In this document: one piece after another, positions 44,740 to 53,907 of the stretch | How the letters are laid out: each line of letters opens with the position of its first letter | How positions within the stretch are numbered: the stretch's first letter is position 1 | Assembly (NCBI GenBank): GCA_018716085.1 | Contig: DVKK01000061.1 | Location: 1 to 53,907, forward strand | From: Candidatus Ornithoclostridium excrementipullorum | GTDB taxonomy: Bacteria > Bacillota > Clostridia > Christensenellales > UBA3700 | Direction of reading: 5' to 3' | DNA length: 53,907 nucleotides | Notes under the pieces: generated by a model | Database searches by the model: none | What the model saw: only the letters and a program-made list of their open reading frames with translations | Told to the model about the DNA's origin: nothing | Program-made: the position numbers and the translations under genes

Positions 44740-47010
44740 ATGGACGCACGGCAGTTGGCGGATAAACTGAATATAGATCCTCTCGTTGCGGAGCTGCTTT
44801 GCAAAAGAGGCTTTGACGACGAGGGCTCCGCGCGCGCGTTTTTGCACCCGTCTCTCGACGCGCTTACGCCGACGGACCGATATGACGGATTAGCCGAGAT
44901 AGCGGACAGATTGGAGGCGGCGATCGCGGACGACGAAGGGATAGTCGTCTACGGAGATTACGATTGCGACGGAGTCTGCGCGACGTCGATACTGTATCTG
45001 TATCTGCGGTCGCGGGGCGCGAGAGTTTCTTATTTTATTCCGAACAGACACTCCGACGGCTACGGGATATCGGTCGGCGCGCTCGAGAAGATCGCGGAAA
45101 ATACCGACGCGCGCGTAATAATAAGCGTGGACTGCGGTATCACTTCGGTCGCCGAAGTCGAATACGCGCAGGACGAACTCGGGTTCGAGATGCTGATAAC
45201 CGATCATCATCAGCCCGCCGACGAATTGCCCGACTGTCCGATATTCGATCCCCATCTCACGAAAAGAGAGGACTGTTTCAAACCGCTGTGCGGCGCGGGG
45301 GTCGCGCTGCGTATCGTCGAAAAGATGGGCGGTCTGCAAGCCAGCAAAAAATATTACGATATCGCCGCGCTCGCCACGGTCGCGGACGTCGTTCCGCTTA
45401 TCGGCGACAACAGGATCATAGCCCATTTCGGGCTCATGCTTATCAATTCGCGTTACCGCAAAGGTCTGACCATGCTTGCAGAAAGCTGCGTCAAAGGGCA
45501 GGTCGGGGCATACGATATAGCTTTCAGGCTCGCGCCGCGTATAAACGCGATGGGGCGGGTAAAGGATGCCAACGCGGTGATAGAACTTTTCACTTCGGAC
45601 GACAAATTTCTGCTCGAACTGCTCGTAAAAGAGATAAACGAGGCGAACGACGTGCGCCAACAGCTCACCGACGATCTGACGGATGACTGTCTTGACAAAC
45701 TGAAAAAGTACGATTTTTCCGCTTGCAAGATCATAGTGGCGTATGCGCCGTACTGGGACGAAGGAGTGCTCGGTATCGCGGCGGCGCGTGTGGTATCGGA
45801 ATTTTCGCGTCCGACGATCCTGCTCACGAAGAGCGGCGACAGACTCAAAGGCTCGGGAAGAAGCGTCAAGGGCGTCAATATCCTCGAATGCGTAAGGGCT
45901 TGCGCGGGTTGGCTGAAAAGTTTCGGCGGTCACCCCATGGCGTGCGGGATATCGCTTGCGGAAGAGGATCTGGCGTCGTTCACTCTCGCCATCAACGAAT
46001 ATGCGGCTTCGCATTATCCCGATACCGCATTCGAGCCGCACGACGGCTTCGATGCCGTGATAGACAAGAACGTGACGTCCGCGCTTGCGGCTCAGATAAA
46101 TCTGCTTGCGCCGTTCGGAGAGGGCAATCCTTCTCCGGTATTCGCGCTCGATTGCGGAGCCTGCGGCTTTGTTCCCATCGGGGACGGATCGCATCTGAAA
46201 ACAAAGCTGTACGGAATGGATACTCTGTACTTTTTCGGCGCCGACAGCAGAGGCTATCTCAACGACGGGGCGAAAAAGAGGCTTCTTGCGGACATATCAT
46301 GCAACGTTTTCAACAACGTCGAAAGAGCGCAGGCGGTGGTGCGCAAGGTGATACCGTGCGAACCCGCAGGCAAGGACGGCTGCGCGGAATATTTGCTGAG
46401 CGCATACCGCGACGGCGAGCGGGAGTGCGACGGGCTCAGGCGTTTCGAAGAAGAGCCGCTCTGCGGTTACGGTACGGCTTACGTGGCTTTCGATCCCGAA
46501 AGGGGCGCGGAGTTTGCGCGCAGACACGGCTTGCGCTGCGTGTACGGCGCCATGCCCGATTCTCTGCCCGAAAACGCCGTGATAGTCTGTCCGTACAAGC
46601 CGCTTGCGTTTTACCGAAGGGTGGTATTCGCGGACGAGCCGATATTCGCGGCGACTGCGGTAAGGATAGCGGACGGAGCGGAGGTCTTTACCTCGGGCGA
46701 TACTTCGTATGTGCGCTCGATCGCGGCGCAGATGCCCGATCGCGACGGATTTGCCTCGGTGTACAGGGCGATAAGACGGGAGAGCGCCGAAAAGCAGTAT
46801 TCGTCGCCGAGAGAACTGTACGGTGCCGTGGCAGGGGAATGCGGCTGTTCGTATATCGGATTCTGCATATGTTTTTACGTATTTGCGGAATTGAAATTTC
46901 TCGATTATAATGGTACAATAGAATGTAGGAAAGCGCAGAAGACGCCGCTGGATCAAAGCAGGCTGTACGCGGCGCTTTCGGCGATAAAGGCGGAGCAAAG
47001 CAATGGATGA
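44740..47010 (+). CDS. recJ: Single-strand-specific 5'-3' exonuclease RecJ
   Basis: This 756-residue DHH-family nuclease acts in recombination and mismatch repair. VVYGDYDCDGVCAT (motif I), IISVDCGI (II), LITDHHQP (III) and AALATVADVVPLIGDNR (IV) hold the metal ligands. The DHHA1 motif GSGRSVKGVNILE and GGHPMACGISL follow, with an extended C-terminal region of about 250 residues as in Bacillota. GGAAGG lies just before the ATG. In many relatives apt follows recJ; here recJ overlaps the RSH gene by 8 bp. Confidence 0.94.
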   Translation: MDARQLADKLNIDPLVAELLCKRGFDDEGSARAFLHPSLDALTPTDRYDGLAEIADRLEAAIADDEGIVVYGDYDCDGVCATSILYLYLRSRGARVSYFIPNRHSDGYGISVGALEKIAENTDARVIISVDCGITSVAEVEYAQDELGFEMLITDHHQPADELPDCPIFDPHLTKREDCFKPLCGAGVALRIVEKMGGLQASKKYYDIAALATVADVVPLIGDNRIIAHFGLMLINSRYRKGLTMLAESCVKGQVGAYDIAFRLAPRINAMGRVKDANAVIELFTSDDKFLLELLVKEINEANDVRQQLTDDLTDDCLDKLKKYDFSACKIIVAYAPYWDEGVLGIAAARVVSEFSRPTILLTKSGDRLKGSGRSVKGVNILECVRACAGWLKSFGGHPMACGISLAEEDLASFTLAINEYAASHYPDTAFEPHDGFDAVIDKNVTSALAAQINLLAPFGEGNPSPVFALDCGACGFVPIGDGSHLKTKLYGMDTLYFFGADSRGYLNDGAKKRLLADISCNVFNNVERAQAVVRKVIPCEPAGKDGCAEYLLSAYRDGERECDGLRRFEEEPLCGYGTAYVAFDPERGAEFARRHGLRCVYGAMPDSLPENAVIVCPYKPLAFYRRVVFADEPIFAATAVRIADGAEVFTSGDTSYVRSIAAQMPDRDGFASVYRAIRRESAEKQYSSPRELYGAVAGECGCSYIGFCICFYVFAELKFLDYNGTIECRKAQKTPLDQSRLYAALSAIKAEQSNG

Positions 47011-49165
47011 CGAACAGTTTTTGTCCAAGATCGAAGGCGCGTTCAGCGAGCAGAATTACGCAAGGATAGTCAAGGCGTATTATTTTGCCAAGCGCGCGCA
47101 CGAAGGTCAGAAGCGCAAATCGGGCGACGATTATATAGTGCACCCGATCGCCGTCGCGTCCATTCTCGTGGATCTCGGACTCGATACGGACACCGTCATT
47201 GCCGCGCTCCTGCACGACGTTATAGAGGATACTCCCGTCACGCAGGAGGAATTGGACGAGAATTTCGGACATGCCGTCGTATTGCTCGTAGAGGGGGTCA
47301 CAAAGCTCAATAAACTGAATTTCAAGAGCCGTGAGGAACAGCAGGCGGAATATCTGCGCAGGATGTTCCTGGCGATGAGCAACGACATCCGCGTGATCAT
47401 GATCAAACTCGCGGACAGACTGCACAATATGCGCACGCTGTCGTACCGTAACGAGGAAGATCAGAAAAGGATCGCCACGGAAACGTTGGAGATATACGCG
47501 CCGATAGCGGCAAGACTCGGTATCGCGAGCGTGAAAGGCGAACTGGAAGACCTGTGTCTGCGCTATCTGCACCCGGACGACTATTACATGATCGCCGAAA
47601 AAGTGGCGTCGACAAAGGTCGAAAGGCAGAAAGTCGTGGACGCGATATCCGCGGATCTGCGCAAGATGCTGGACGACCTCGGGATAAAAGGCGACATAAA
47701 CGGGCGCCCGAAGCATTTTTACAGCATATGGCGCAAAATGCAGAAGGGCAAAAGCTTCGAAGAGATATACGACCTTACCGCGGTCAGAATAATCGTGGAT
47801 ACGGTAAGAGATTGTTATGCGGTACTCGGCGCGATACATACGATGTGGAAGCCTCTCCCGGGCAGATTCAAAGATTACATATCGGTCCCCAAGACCAATA
47901 TGTACCAGTCTTTGCATACGACGGTGCTGTCAAGTTACGGGTCGCCGTTCGAGATCCAGATACGCACGCACGAGATGCATCGTATTGCCGAATACGGTAT
48001 CGCGGCTCATTGGAAGTATAAACAAGGCATGACGGGCGGCGAACCCGCCACTTTGGACGAGAATAAGCTCGCATGGATACGCAGCGTCATGGAGTTGCAG
48101 AACGACGTGAGCGACTCCAAAGAATACCTCGATATGCTGAAACTCGACCTGTATGTCGATCAGGTGTTCGTTTTCACCCCGAAAGGCGACGTGTTCAATC
48201 TTCCCGCAGGGGCGACCGGCATCGATTTTGCCTATGCCGTACATTCGCAGGTCGGTAACAAATGCGTAGGGATCAAGATAAACTCGAAGATGGTCCCCGT
48301 CAACACTGTGCTGCAAAACGGCGACGTCGTGGAGGCGATAACTTCCAACACCGCAAAGGGACCGTCGCGCGATTGGCTCAAATTCGTCAAGACTCCGTCG
48401 GCGAAGAGCAAGATAAAGAGCTTCTTCAAGAAGGAGATGCGCGAGGATAATATAAAACGCGGCAAGGATATGCTTGAAACCGCCGCAAAGCACAAAGGCT
48501 TTGCGTTCGCGGATCTCGCCGCGAATCAGAATTGGCGCGATTACGTATGCCAGAAGTACAACTTCACAGATCTTGACGAACTCTTCGCAATGGTCGGATA
48601 CGGGGAACTTACCACCGCGCAGGTCATGCAAAAGCTTCTCGAATTCAACAAGCGCGAGCGCAAGGAGGAGTTCGCGGAGCGCAAACGCGCTGCCGACAAG
48701 AGCGGCGGGAAGGGAGAAACGGGCATCATAGTCAAGGGCTATTCCGATCTCAAGATACGTTTCTCGCATTGCTGCACTCCCGTCCCGGGCGACGATATCA
48801 TAGGCTACGTATCCCGCAGCCGCGGAGTCACGATCCACAGGGCGGATTGTCCTAACGTCAAATATCTCGAGCCCGAACGCCTTATCGAGGCTGTCTGGCC
48901 GATAGGTAAAAACGAAAACAAGCGCTTTGTCGCCACTCTCGGCATAACGGCGATAGACCGCACGGGACTCGTCGTCGAGGTCGCTACGCTGATCACGAAT
49001 ATGAAGATCACGATGACGACCATTTCCGCGAAGTCGGAAAAGAACGGCACCGCGAGCATAAGCGTGGGAGTGGAAATAAGCAATATAAACGATCTGGACA
49101 ACCTGATCGCCAGGATAGAAGCGTTGAAGGACGTGACTTCGGTCAGAAGAACGGCGCAGGGATAA
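47003..49165 (+). CDS. RelA/SpoT homologue, bifunctional (p)ppGpp synthetase/hydrolase
   Basis: This 720-residue RSH enzyme makes and degrades the alarmone (p)ppGpp. The HD hydrolase domain is intact (HPIAVASILVDLGLD, AALLHDVIEDTP, IKLADRLHNMRTL). The synthetase has GRPKHFYSIWRKMQKGKSFEEIYDLTAVRI and PKTNMYQSLHTTV. TGS (FVFTPKGDVFNLPAGATGIDFAYAVHS), a zinc-finger region (FSHCCTPVPGDDIIGYVSRSRGV) and an ACT domain end the protein. Both active sites look functional. Often called rel in Bacillota. Confidence 0.95.
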   Translation: MDDEQFLSKIEGAFSEQNYARIVKAYYFAKRAHEGQKRKSGDDYIVHPIAVASILVDLGLDTDTVIAALLHDVIEDTPVTQEELDENFGHAVVLLVEGVTKLNKLNFKSREEQQAEYLRRMFLAMSNDIRVIMIKLADRLHNMRTLSYRNEEDQKRIATETLEIYAPIAARLGIASVKGELEDLCLRYLHPDDYYMIAEKVASTKVERQKVVDAISADLRKMLDDLGIKGDINGRPKHFYSIWRKMQKGKSFEEIYDLTAVRIIVDTVRDCYAVLGAIHTMWKPLPGRFKDYISVPKTNMYQSLHTTVLSSYGSPFEIQIRTHEMHRIAEYGIAAHWKYKQGMTGGEPATLDENKLAWIRSVMELQNDVSDSKEYLDMLKLDLYVDQVFVFTPKGDVFNLPAGATGIDFAYAVHSQVGNKCVGIKINSKMVPVNTVLQNGDVVEAITSNTAKGPSRDWLKFVKTPSAKSKIKSFFKKEMREDNIKRGKDMLETAAKHKGFAFADLAANQNWRDYVCQKYNFTDLDELFAMVGYGELTTAQVMQKLLEFNKRERKEEFAERKRAADKSGGKGETGIIVKGYSDLKIRFSHCCTPVPGDDIIGYVSRSRGVTIHRADCPNVKYLEPERLIEAVWPIGKNENKRFVATLGITAIDRTGLVVEVATLITNMKITMTTISAKSEKNGTASISVGVEISNINDLDNLIARIEALKDVTSVRRTAQG

Positions 49166-49207
49166 ATTTACTAAACGCCGTAAGGTTGCGCTCGGACCGC
49201 CTTTTCA

Positions 49208-49228
49208 CGGCGGACGCGCCGCGTTTTT
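49208..49228 (+). terminator. Weak hairpin with T-run between RSH gene and dtd
   Basis: CGGCG (49208-49212), loop GACG, CGCCG (49217-49221), CG, then five T. An alternative hairpin CCGCC/GGCGG (49197-49201 with 49209-49213) competes for the same bases, so this might be a small attenuator ahead of dtd. Confidence 0.35.
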
Positions 49229-49249
49229 GTCGGGATCGCAAGGAGAAAT

Positions 49250-49687
49250 ATGAGAGCTGTGGTACAGCGCGTGAATTGCGCGAAACTCACCGTCGATGAG
49301 AAAGAAATATCGTCCATCGGCACGGGATATCTCGTGCTGGTCGGATTTACCTGCGGCGACGACAGGTCTAAGGTCGACTACGTAGTGGACAGGATAATAA
49401 AAATGCGGATCTTCCGCGACGACGAAGGCAAACTCAACAAGTCGCTCGCCGACGTAGGCGGAGAGGTGATGTGCGTGAGCAACTTCACGCTTTACGGCGA
49501 CCCCGCCACGGGCAGACGCCCCGACTTTTCGAAGTCGGCGCATTACGACGAGGCAAAGCCGTTGTACGATTATGCCTTGGAGAGATTCAGAGCCGGCTTG
49601 GGTAAAGTTGCGGGAGGAGTTTTCGGCGGGCATATGCACATAGAAACTTCCGTCGACGGTCCCGTTACCATGATAGTGGAGAAATAA
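49250..49687 (+). CDS. dtd: D-aminoacyl-tRNA deacylase
   Basis: This 145-residue enzyme removes D-amino acids (and glycine from tRNA-Ala) mischarged on tRNA. MRAVVQRV is the standard start, and MCVSNFTLYGD replaces the more usual SQFTL motif, with its Thr kept. The cross-subunit GPVT motif is present as DGPVTMIV. AAGGAG precedes the ATG. Confidence 0.94.
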   Translation: MRAVVQRVNCAKLTVDEKEISSIGTGYLVLVGFTCGDDRSKVDYVVDRIIKMRIFRDDEGKLNKSLADVGGEVMCVSNFTLYGDPATGRRPDFSKSAHYDEAKPLYDYALERFRAGLGKVAGGVFGGHMHIETSVDGPVTMIVEK

Positions 49688-49690
49688 AGA

Positions 49691-50323
49691 ATGCGATACA
49701 GAGTCCTGACGGTAGGTCCGGTAGCGACAAATTGCTATATTTTATACGGCGACGACGCATTCGCCGTTGCCGTAGACCCGGGAGCGGAGGGCGGCGCGAT
49801 CGCCGCATACGTCAAGTCTCTCGGATTGGAGATAAATCAGATATGGCTCACGCACGGACACTTCGACCATATCTGCGGAGCGGCAGAACTGAAAAAGGCT
49901 TTCGGGGCTGAAATTTATATGCACGAATCGGATATCGTCATGATAGACGATCCGTACAAAAATTTTTCTGCGGCGTTCGGTATGGACGCGTGCGGCGGGT
50001 TTGAGCCCGACGTTATCCTGAAAGGAGGGGAGAGCATAGAAACTCCTTTTTGCACGGCGAGTGTGATACACACTCCCGGGCATTCGGAAGGAGGCGTGTG
50101 TTACGATACCGGAGAGTTTCTCTTTGCGGGAGATACTCTCATGGACGGAAGTTTCGGCAGGTTTGACGGCTTCGGAGGCAGCTATCCGAAATTGCGGGAC
50201 TCGCTGTTTAGGCTGTTTGAAACGGAAGGAGAGAGGACGGTCCTGCCGGGTCACGGAGCGGCAAGTCTTCTGTCTAGGGAAAGGATATCGAACGCGATCA
50301 TACGCGGCGGAGGAAGAGTGTGA
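49691..50323 (+). CDS. Metallo-beta-lactamase-fold hydrolase, glyoxalase II-like
   Basis: This 210-residue MBL-fold protein keeps the metal motif THGHFDHICGA, HTPGHSEGGVCY, FAGDTLMDGSFGRFDG and the final PGHG histidine. The small clostridial form beside dtd and hemZ is conserved in position, but its substrate is not established; thioester hydrolysis is the usual guess. The 3' end overlaps hemZ (GTGA). Confidence 0.85.
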   Translation: MRYRVLTVGPVATNCYILYGDDAFAVAVDPGAEGGAIAAYVKSLGLEINQIWLTHGHFDHICGAAELKKAFGAEIYMHESDIVMIDDPYKNFSAAFGMDACGGFEPDVILKGGESIETPFCTASVIHTPGHSEGGVCYDTGEFLFAGDTLMDGSFGRFDGFGGSYPKLRDSLFRLFETEGERTVLPGHGAASLLSRERISNAIIRGGGRV

Positions 50324-51810
50324 AAGACATTACGAAAATACGGCTTGTCACCGACTGCGAAAAGTTTTTTACCGAATTCGAAGACGAGATAAAATTGTTC
50401 CGTCACCGCGTCGTTCTCGATCCCGAAGGTGCGCCTTTTAACGTGACCGTCAACTTCAATGAAGAAGAAAACACCGTCGAAGCGTCGGTCGAATGCTCCG
50501 TATTGAGCGAAAAGACTTATAAAATAACCGAAAAAACAGAACAATTCAGCAATAATATTTCTAAAATCGCAAAAATAAAGCGGATAGCCAAAGCGGCGGT
50601 ATACAAATTCCTTTCCGACGCTCTGGGCGAGGAAGCTCCTTACGGTTCGCTCACTGGGATACGCCCCACGAAGCTGTATCACGAGTTTGTCGCAAAGGGA
50701 GCGGACGCGGACGGCGAACTGACAAGACTTTACGTTTCGCCCTCCAAGCTGGCTTTGATCAAAGAGATAGTCGATACGCAAAGAGCGGTTTACGACGTAG
50801 CCGAGGACGAAGCGGATCTGTTCGTGAACATCCCCATCTGTACCAGCCGCTGCGCTTACTGTTCGTTCATTTCCGCCGAGCTCGGGAGAGTGTCAAAATA
50901 CGTTCCCGAATATGCTTCGCTGTTGGCGGAGGAGATAGCCGCCGCGCGAAAGATGATGGCGGATACCGGCGTGAGGATACGATGCGTCTATGTAGGAGGA
51001 GGCACGCCCACTTCGCTGCCCGACGGAGAGTTCGCAAAGGTGATGGAAGCGCTTGCGGGGACGGGGTGCAGAGAGTTCACGGTAGAGGCGGGAAGACCCG
51101 ATACGATAACCGAAAGTAAACTAAAAATTATGGACGAAACGGGTGTGTCGCGTATATCGGTAAATCCCCAGAGTTTCTGCGACGCGACGTTGGAGCGTAT
51201 CGGAAGAAAACACACGGTGCGCGACTTTTACGAAAAATACGAACTTGCCTCGAAGTTTTCTTTCGATATCAACGTCGATCTCATAGCGATGCTTCCGGGA
51301 GAGACTGTCGGAGTCTTTGCCGATTCGGTGGATAGAGCAGTCGCTCTCGCGCCCGCAAATCTCACCGTGCATACTTTGGCGCTGAAAAAGGGATCCGCGC
51401 TCAAACTGGGCAATTACGACAACACTTCCGAGAGCGACGCCGCCGCGATGGTGGATCACGCGTATTCCGCAGCGAAACGCGCGGGATACGCTCCGTACTA
51501 TATGTACAGGCAGAAATATATGAGCGGCAATCTCGAAAACGTGGGATACTGTCTGCCTGGAAAACAGTGCGTTTACAATGTGGACATCATGGAAGAGACT
51601 GCCACGATCGTCGCCTGCGGAGCGGGCGGGATATCAAAACTCGTCGACAGAAAAGCGGGACGTGTGGAACGTTACGCGGATCCGAAGGGGCTTGACGTCT
51701 ATCTTGCCAGGGGCGAGGAGATATGGCGAAGAAAAGAGGCGTTTTTCGCTTCGGGCGGCAAGACGGCGCAGTCGGACTCCGCGGTCGGGAAAAGCGGCGG
51801 AAGGATATAG
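50320..51810 (+). CDS. hemZ: HemZ-type radical SAM coproporphyrinogen dehydrogenase family protein
   Basis: This 496-residue protein has an N-terminal extension of about 165 residues, then a radical SAM core with VNIPICTSRCAYCSF, the cluster cysteines falling around residues 172-180. VGGGTPTSLP, EAGRPDTI and VNPQSFCDATLERIGRKHT follow, distinct from HemW in this same window. HemZ was proposed to act in anaerobic heme synthesis in Bacillus; in clostridia lacking heme the role is unclear. GTG start in a GTGA overlap. Confidence 0.87.
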   Translation: MKDITKIRLVTDCEKFFTEFEDEIKLFRHRVVLDPEGAPFNVTVNFNEEENTVEASVECSVLSEKTYKITEKTEQFSNNISKIAKIKRIAKAAVYKFLSDALGEEAPYGSLTGIRPTKLYHEFVAKGADADGELTRLYVSPSKLALIKEIVDTQRAVYDVAEDEADLFVNIPICTSRCAYCSFISAELGRVSKYVPEYASLLAEEIAAARKMMADTGVRIRCVYVGGGTPTSLPDGEFAKVMEALAGTGCREFTVEAGRPDTITESKLKIMDETGVSRISVNPQSFCDATLERIGRKHTVRDFYEKYELASKFSFDINVDLIAMLPGETVGVFADSVDRAVALAPANLTVHTLALKKGSALKLGNYDNTSESDAAAMVDHAYSAAKRAGYAPYYMYRQKYMSGNLENVGYCLPGKQCVYNVDIMEETATIVACGAGGISKLVDRKAGRVERYADPKGLDVYLARGEEIWRRKEAFFASGGKTAQSDSAVGKSGGRI

Positions 51811-51897
51811 GGCGGGGCGTCGCCGCGCAGGCGAAGCCCGTTCTGAGTGTTTTTCGGGATATTTATATATATTTTTGCGATAATATGTGAAAATCGT

Positions 51898-51926
51898 TTG
51901 CAAAATCGCGTCCGAAGTGATAATAT
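51898..51926 (+). promoter_or_regulatory. Sigma-70-type promoter for rpsO
   Basis: TTGCAA (51898-51903) and TAATAT (51921-51926) are 17 bp apart, or GATAAT with a slightly shorter spacer. The gap upstream (51850-51890) is AT-rich. Confidence 0.5.
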
Positions 51927-51936
51927 ATTCGCAGTA

Positions 51937-51983
51937 CCTCGGCTCGGGTATTCGATACTCCGACGGTATTTCTGAGCCGCAGG
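51937..51983 (+). promoter_or_regulatory. Structured rpsO leader, candidate S15 autoregulatory site
   Basis: CGGCTC (51940-51945) pairs with GAGCCG (51974-51979), extended outward by CCT/AGG. Inside is hairpin GGGTAT-TCG-ATAC(T)CC (51946-51961), leaving a single-stranded ACGGTATTTCT. Several bacteria regulate rpsO through such short folded leaders bound by S15. The AGGAGG ribosome site at about 52004 lies outside the fold. Confidence 0.42.
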
Positions 51984-52016
51984 CAAAATAATTTTCCAAC
52001 GACAGGAGGCTAAACA

Positions 52017-52283
52017 ATGGAAAAGGATTTGACCAAAGAGCAGATAATAGCTCAGTACGCGCAGCACGAAGGCGACACCGGTTCGCCCGAAGTCCAGATC
52101 GCATTGCTCACCGCGAGGATCGAGAAACTCAACGAGCACTTTGCCGTTCACAAGAAGGACTTCCACAGCATGAGGGGACTCAAGCAGATGGTCGGCAAAA
52201 GACGCAATCTTCTCAACTATCTCAAAGAGAACGATATCGAGCGTTACCGTTCGCTGATCGCAAGACTGGGACTGAGAAAGTAA
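52017..52283 (+). CDS. rpsO: 30S ribosomal protein S15
   Basis: This 88-residue primary 16S rRNA-binding protein keeps [36 protein letters not shown] and [12 protein letters not shown], the 16S-contacting residues. AGGAGG precedes the ATG. It is followed by a terminator and pnp, the widespread order. Confidence 0.97.
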   Translation: MEKDLTKEQIIAQYAQHEGDTGSPEVQIALLTARIEKLNEHFAVHKKDFHSMRGLKQMVGKRRNLLNYLKENDIERYRSLIARLGLRK

Positions 52284-52288
52284 AGGAC

Positions 52289-52324
52289 AATCGGGTTGTC
52301 GCCGTCGCGCAACCCGATTTTTTT
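52289..52324 (+). terminator. Intrinsic terminator after rpsO
   Basis: AATCGGGTTG (52289-52298), 11-base loop, CAACCCGATT (52310-52319), continuing into a T-run to 52324. Confidence 0.85.
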
Positions 52325-52425
52325 GCGGAAAACGCTTTTTTTCGGATAAAAGGCGCCGCAGCGGCGGATAATCACATCGGCAACGATAAAAAGTTATATA
52401 CAAAAGTACTAATTGGAGGTTAGTA

Positions 52426-53907
52426 ATGGAGAGAAAGATTTTTTCCACCGTCATCGGCGGCAGAGAAGTGACCGTAGAGACCGGCGCTTACTGCGAACAG
52501 GCCAACGGCAGCTGCCTTGTCAGATGCGGCGAAACCGCCGTCATGGTCAACGCGACGATGGCGAAGGCTCCGCGCGACGGCATCGACTTCTTCCCGCTCG
52601 GAGTGGATTTCGAAGAAAAGATGTATTCCGTCGGCAAGATACCCGGCGGCTTCAAGAAGCGCGAGGGCAGACCCAGCGACAAGGCGATCCTGACGTCCAG
52701 ACTTATCGACAGACCGCTCCGTCCGCTGTTCCCCAAGGGCTTCTATAACGACGTGGCGGTGGTCGCGACCTGCCTTTCGGTCGATACCGATATCCCGCCC
52801 GAAGTTTACGCGATGATCGGCAGCTCGGTCGCTCTGTCCATATCGGATATCCCGTTCGCGGGACCGACGGGTTCGGTCGTGGTAGGCTACGTCGACGGTC
52901 AGTACGTGATCAACCCCGACAGCGCGCAGCGCGACAAGAGCAAACTGCATCTGTCGCTCAGCGGCACGAAGGAAGCGATCCTCATGGTCGAGGCGGGCGC
53001 GAACGAGGTCACCGAAGAAGAGATGATCGGCGCGATCCTGTTCGGACACGAGGAGATCAAGAAGATCGTGGCGTTCATCGAGGATATCCAAAAGCAGATC
53101 GGCAAAGAGAAGATCGTGCCCGATCTCTATCATCCCGCCGAGGAAGTCGAAGAGGCGGTCAAGGCGTATGCCGACAAGAAGATGGACGAGGTGCTCTCTC
53201 ACTTCAACAGACAGGAGAGAGAGAAGGCGGAAGAAGAGCTTGACGAGGACGTCTATTCCCACTTTGCGGAGCAGTTCCCCGAAGGCAAGAAGGATATCGG
53301 CGAAGTTCTCTACGCGATGAAAAAGCAGAAAGTAAGGGCGAAGATACTCGACGAGGGCGTCAGACCCGACGGCAGAAAGCTGACCGAGATCAGACCTATA
53401 TGGTGCGAGGCGGGCATACTGCCCAGAGTACACGGCAGCGGCGTGTTCACCAGAGGTCAGACCCAGGTCCTGACCTGCTGCACGCTCGGCAGCATTTCCG
53501 AAGTGCAGAAGCTCGACGGACTCGACGACGAGGTCTGCAAGAGATATATCCATCATTACAATTTCCCGCCGTACAGCGTTGGCGAGGCTAAGCCCATGAG
53601 AAGCCCCGGCAGAAGAGAGATCGGACACGGCGCGCTCGCCGAGAGAGCTCTCGAACCGATGCTTCCGTCCGAGGACAGCTTCCCGTACGCGATACGTACC
53701 GTCAGCGAAGTGCTTTCCAGCAACGGCAGTACGTCTCAGGCGTCGGTTTGCGGTTCCACGTTGGCTTTGATGGACGCGGGCGTTCCGCTCAAGAGACCCG
53801 TGGCGGGCGTTGCGATGGGACTTATCAGCAATGAGGACAAGTCCAAGGTCAGCGTTCTGACCGATATACAGGGACTGGAAGATTTCCTCGGCGATATGGA
53901 CTTCAAG
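52426..53907 (+). CDS. pnp: Polyribonucleotide nucleotidyltransferase (PNPase), 3' end outside window
   Basis: 494 codons are visible and the frame is open at the window end; full-length enzymes have about 700 residues. PNPase is a phosphorolytic 3'-5' exoribonuclease of the degradosome. The first RNase PH domain shows [20 protein letters not shown] and [16 protein letters not shown], then the helical domain, then the second RNase PH domain with [46 protein letters not shown] and [23 protein letters not shown] and S1 domains are beyond the edge. GGAGG precedes the ATG at 52426. Confidence 0.96.
   Translation, partial: MERKIFSTVIGGREVTVETGAYCEQANGSCLVRCGETAVMVNATMAKAPRDGIDFFPLGVDFEEKMYSVGKIPGGFKKREGRPSDKAILTSRLIDRPLRPLFPKGFYNDVAVVATCLSVDTDIPPEVYAMIGSSVALSISDIPFAGPTGSVVVGYVDGQYVINPDSAQRDKSKLHLSLSGTKEAILMVEAGANEVTEEEMIGAILFGHEEIKKIVAFIEDIQKQIGKEKIVPDLYHPAEEVEEAVKAYADKKMDEVLSHFNRQEREKAEEELDEDVYSHFAEQFPEGKKDIGEVLYAMKKQKVRAKILDEGVRPDGRKLTEIRPIWCEAGILPRVHGSGVFTRGQTQVLTCCTLGSISEVQKLDGLDDEVCKRYIHHYNFPPYSVGEAKPMRSPGRREIGHGALAERALEPMLPSEDSFPYAIRTVSEVLSSNGSTSQASVCGSTLALMDAGVPLKRPVAGVAMGLISNEDKSKVSVLTDIQGLEDFLGDMDFK

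Overview
The window is a gene-dense stretch of bacterial chromosome, moderately GC-rich, with no rRNA or tRNA gene, insertion sequence, phage gene or CRISPR array that I can see. Gene content and order point to an anaerobic Bacillota of class Clostridia, probably an uncultured gut-type lineage. The supporting blocks are dnaX-ybaB-recR, secD-secF-recJ-RSH-dtd-MBL hydrolase-hemZ, rpsO-pnp, lepA-hemW, a one-operon purine pathway with a single-chain PurL, strong AGGAGG-type ribosome binding sites and a TM1266-family hydrogenase regulator. Genus-level placement is not possible from this sequence alone.

Layout. 1-1534 (minus strand): a small partial gene, a glycerophosphodiesterase and a LUD-domain protein. 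1728-5883: aminotransferase, lepA and hemW. 5947-7503 (minus): a GPH-type sugar symporter with a candidate operator. 8150-10786: a degenerate ABC-type ATPase and an S41 peptidase. 10811-13775: a consensus promoter, a structured leader ending in an intrinsic terminator, a TM1266-like regulator and a NitT/TauT-type ABC importer. 13860-16053: two tiny unknown genes, a cysteine desulfurase-like enzyme and a divergent DUF3343 putative Se/S carrier, the last two separated by an 87-bp tandem repeat. 16152-18702: a WYL regulator (minus) divergent from gdhA. 18998-21833: AraC-type regulator, kinase-like protein and alpha/beta hydrolase. 22210-31785: purE-C-M-N-H-D-L, with purF absent. 31986-36808: YgiQ-type radical SAM protein, recX, nnr and an APH(3')-like kinase. 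36903-37256: an orphan MazF-like toxin behind a nested inverted-repeat leader. 37505-39301: a second GPH symporter with a long acidic tail. 39371-51810: DNA maintenance, Sec accessory, stringent response and heme genes. 52017-53907: rpsO and the 5' part of pnp.

Most genes are housekeeping. The interest lies in the non-coding DNA: a riboswitch- or attenuator-like leader (10846-10968), a three-stem leader that would hide the mazF ribosome binding site (36824-36895), three perfect DnaA boxes within 41 bp ahead of the purine operon (21971-22011), an exact-period 87-bp repeat between two sulfur/selenium-type genes (15602-15792), a 21-bp-phased direct repeat upstream of a sugar symporter (7596-7629), and a recurring promoter layout in which the -10 box lies 6-7 bp from the start codon with no Shine-Dalgarno sequence, suggesting leaderless mRNAs. 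All structures were found by eye. No folding, alignment or database search was run.
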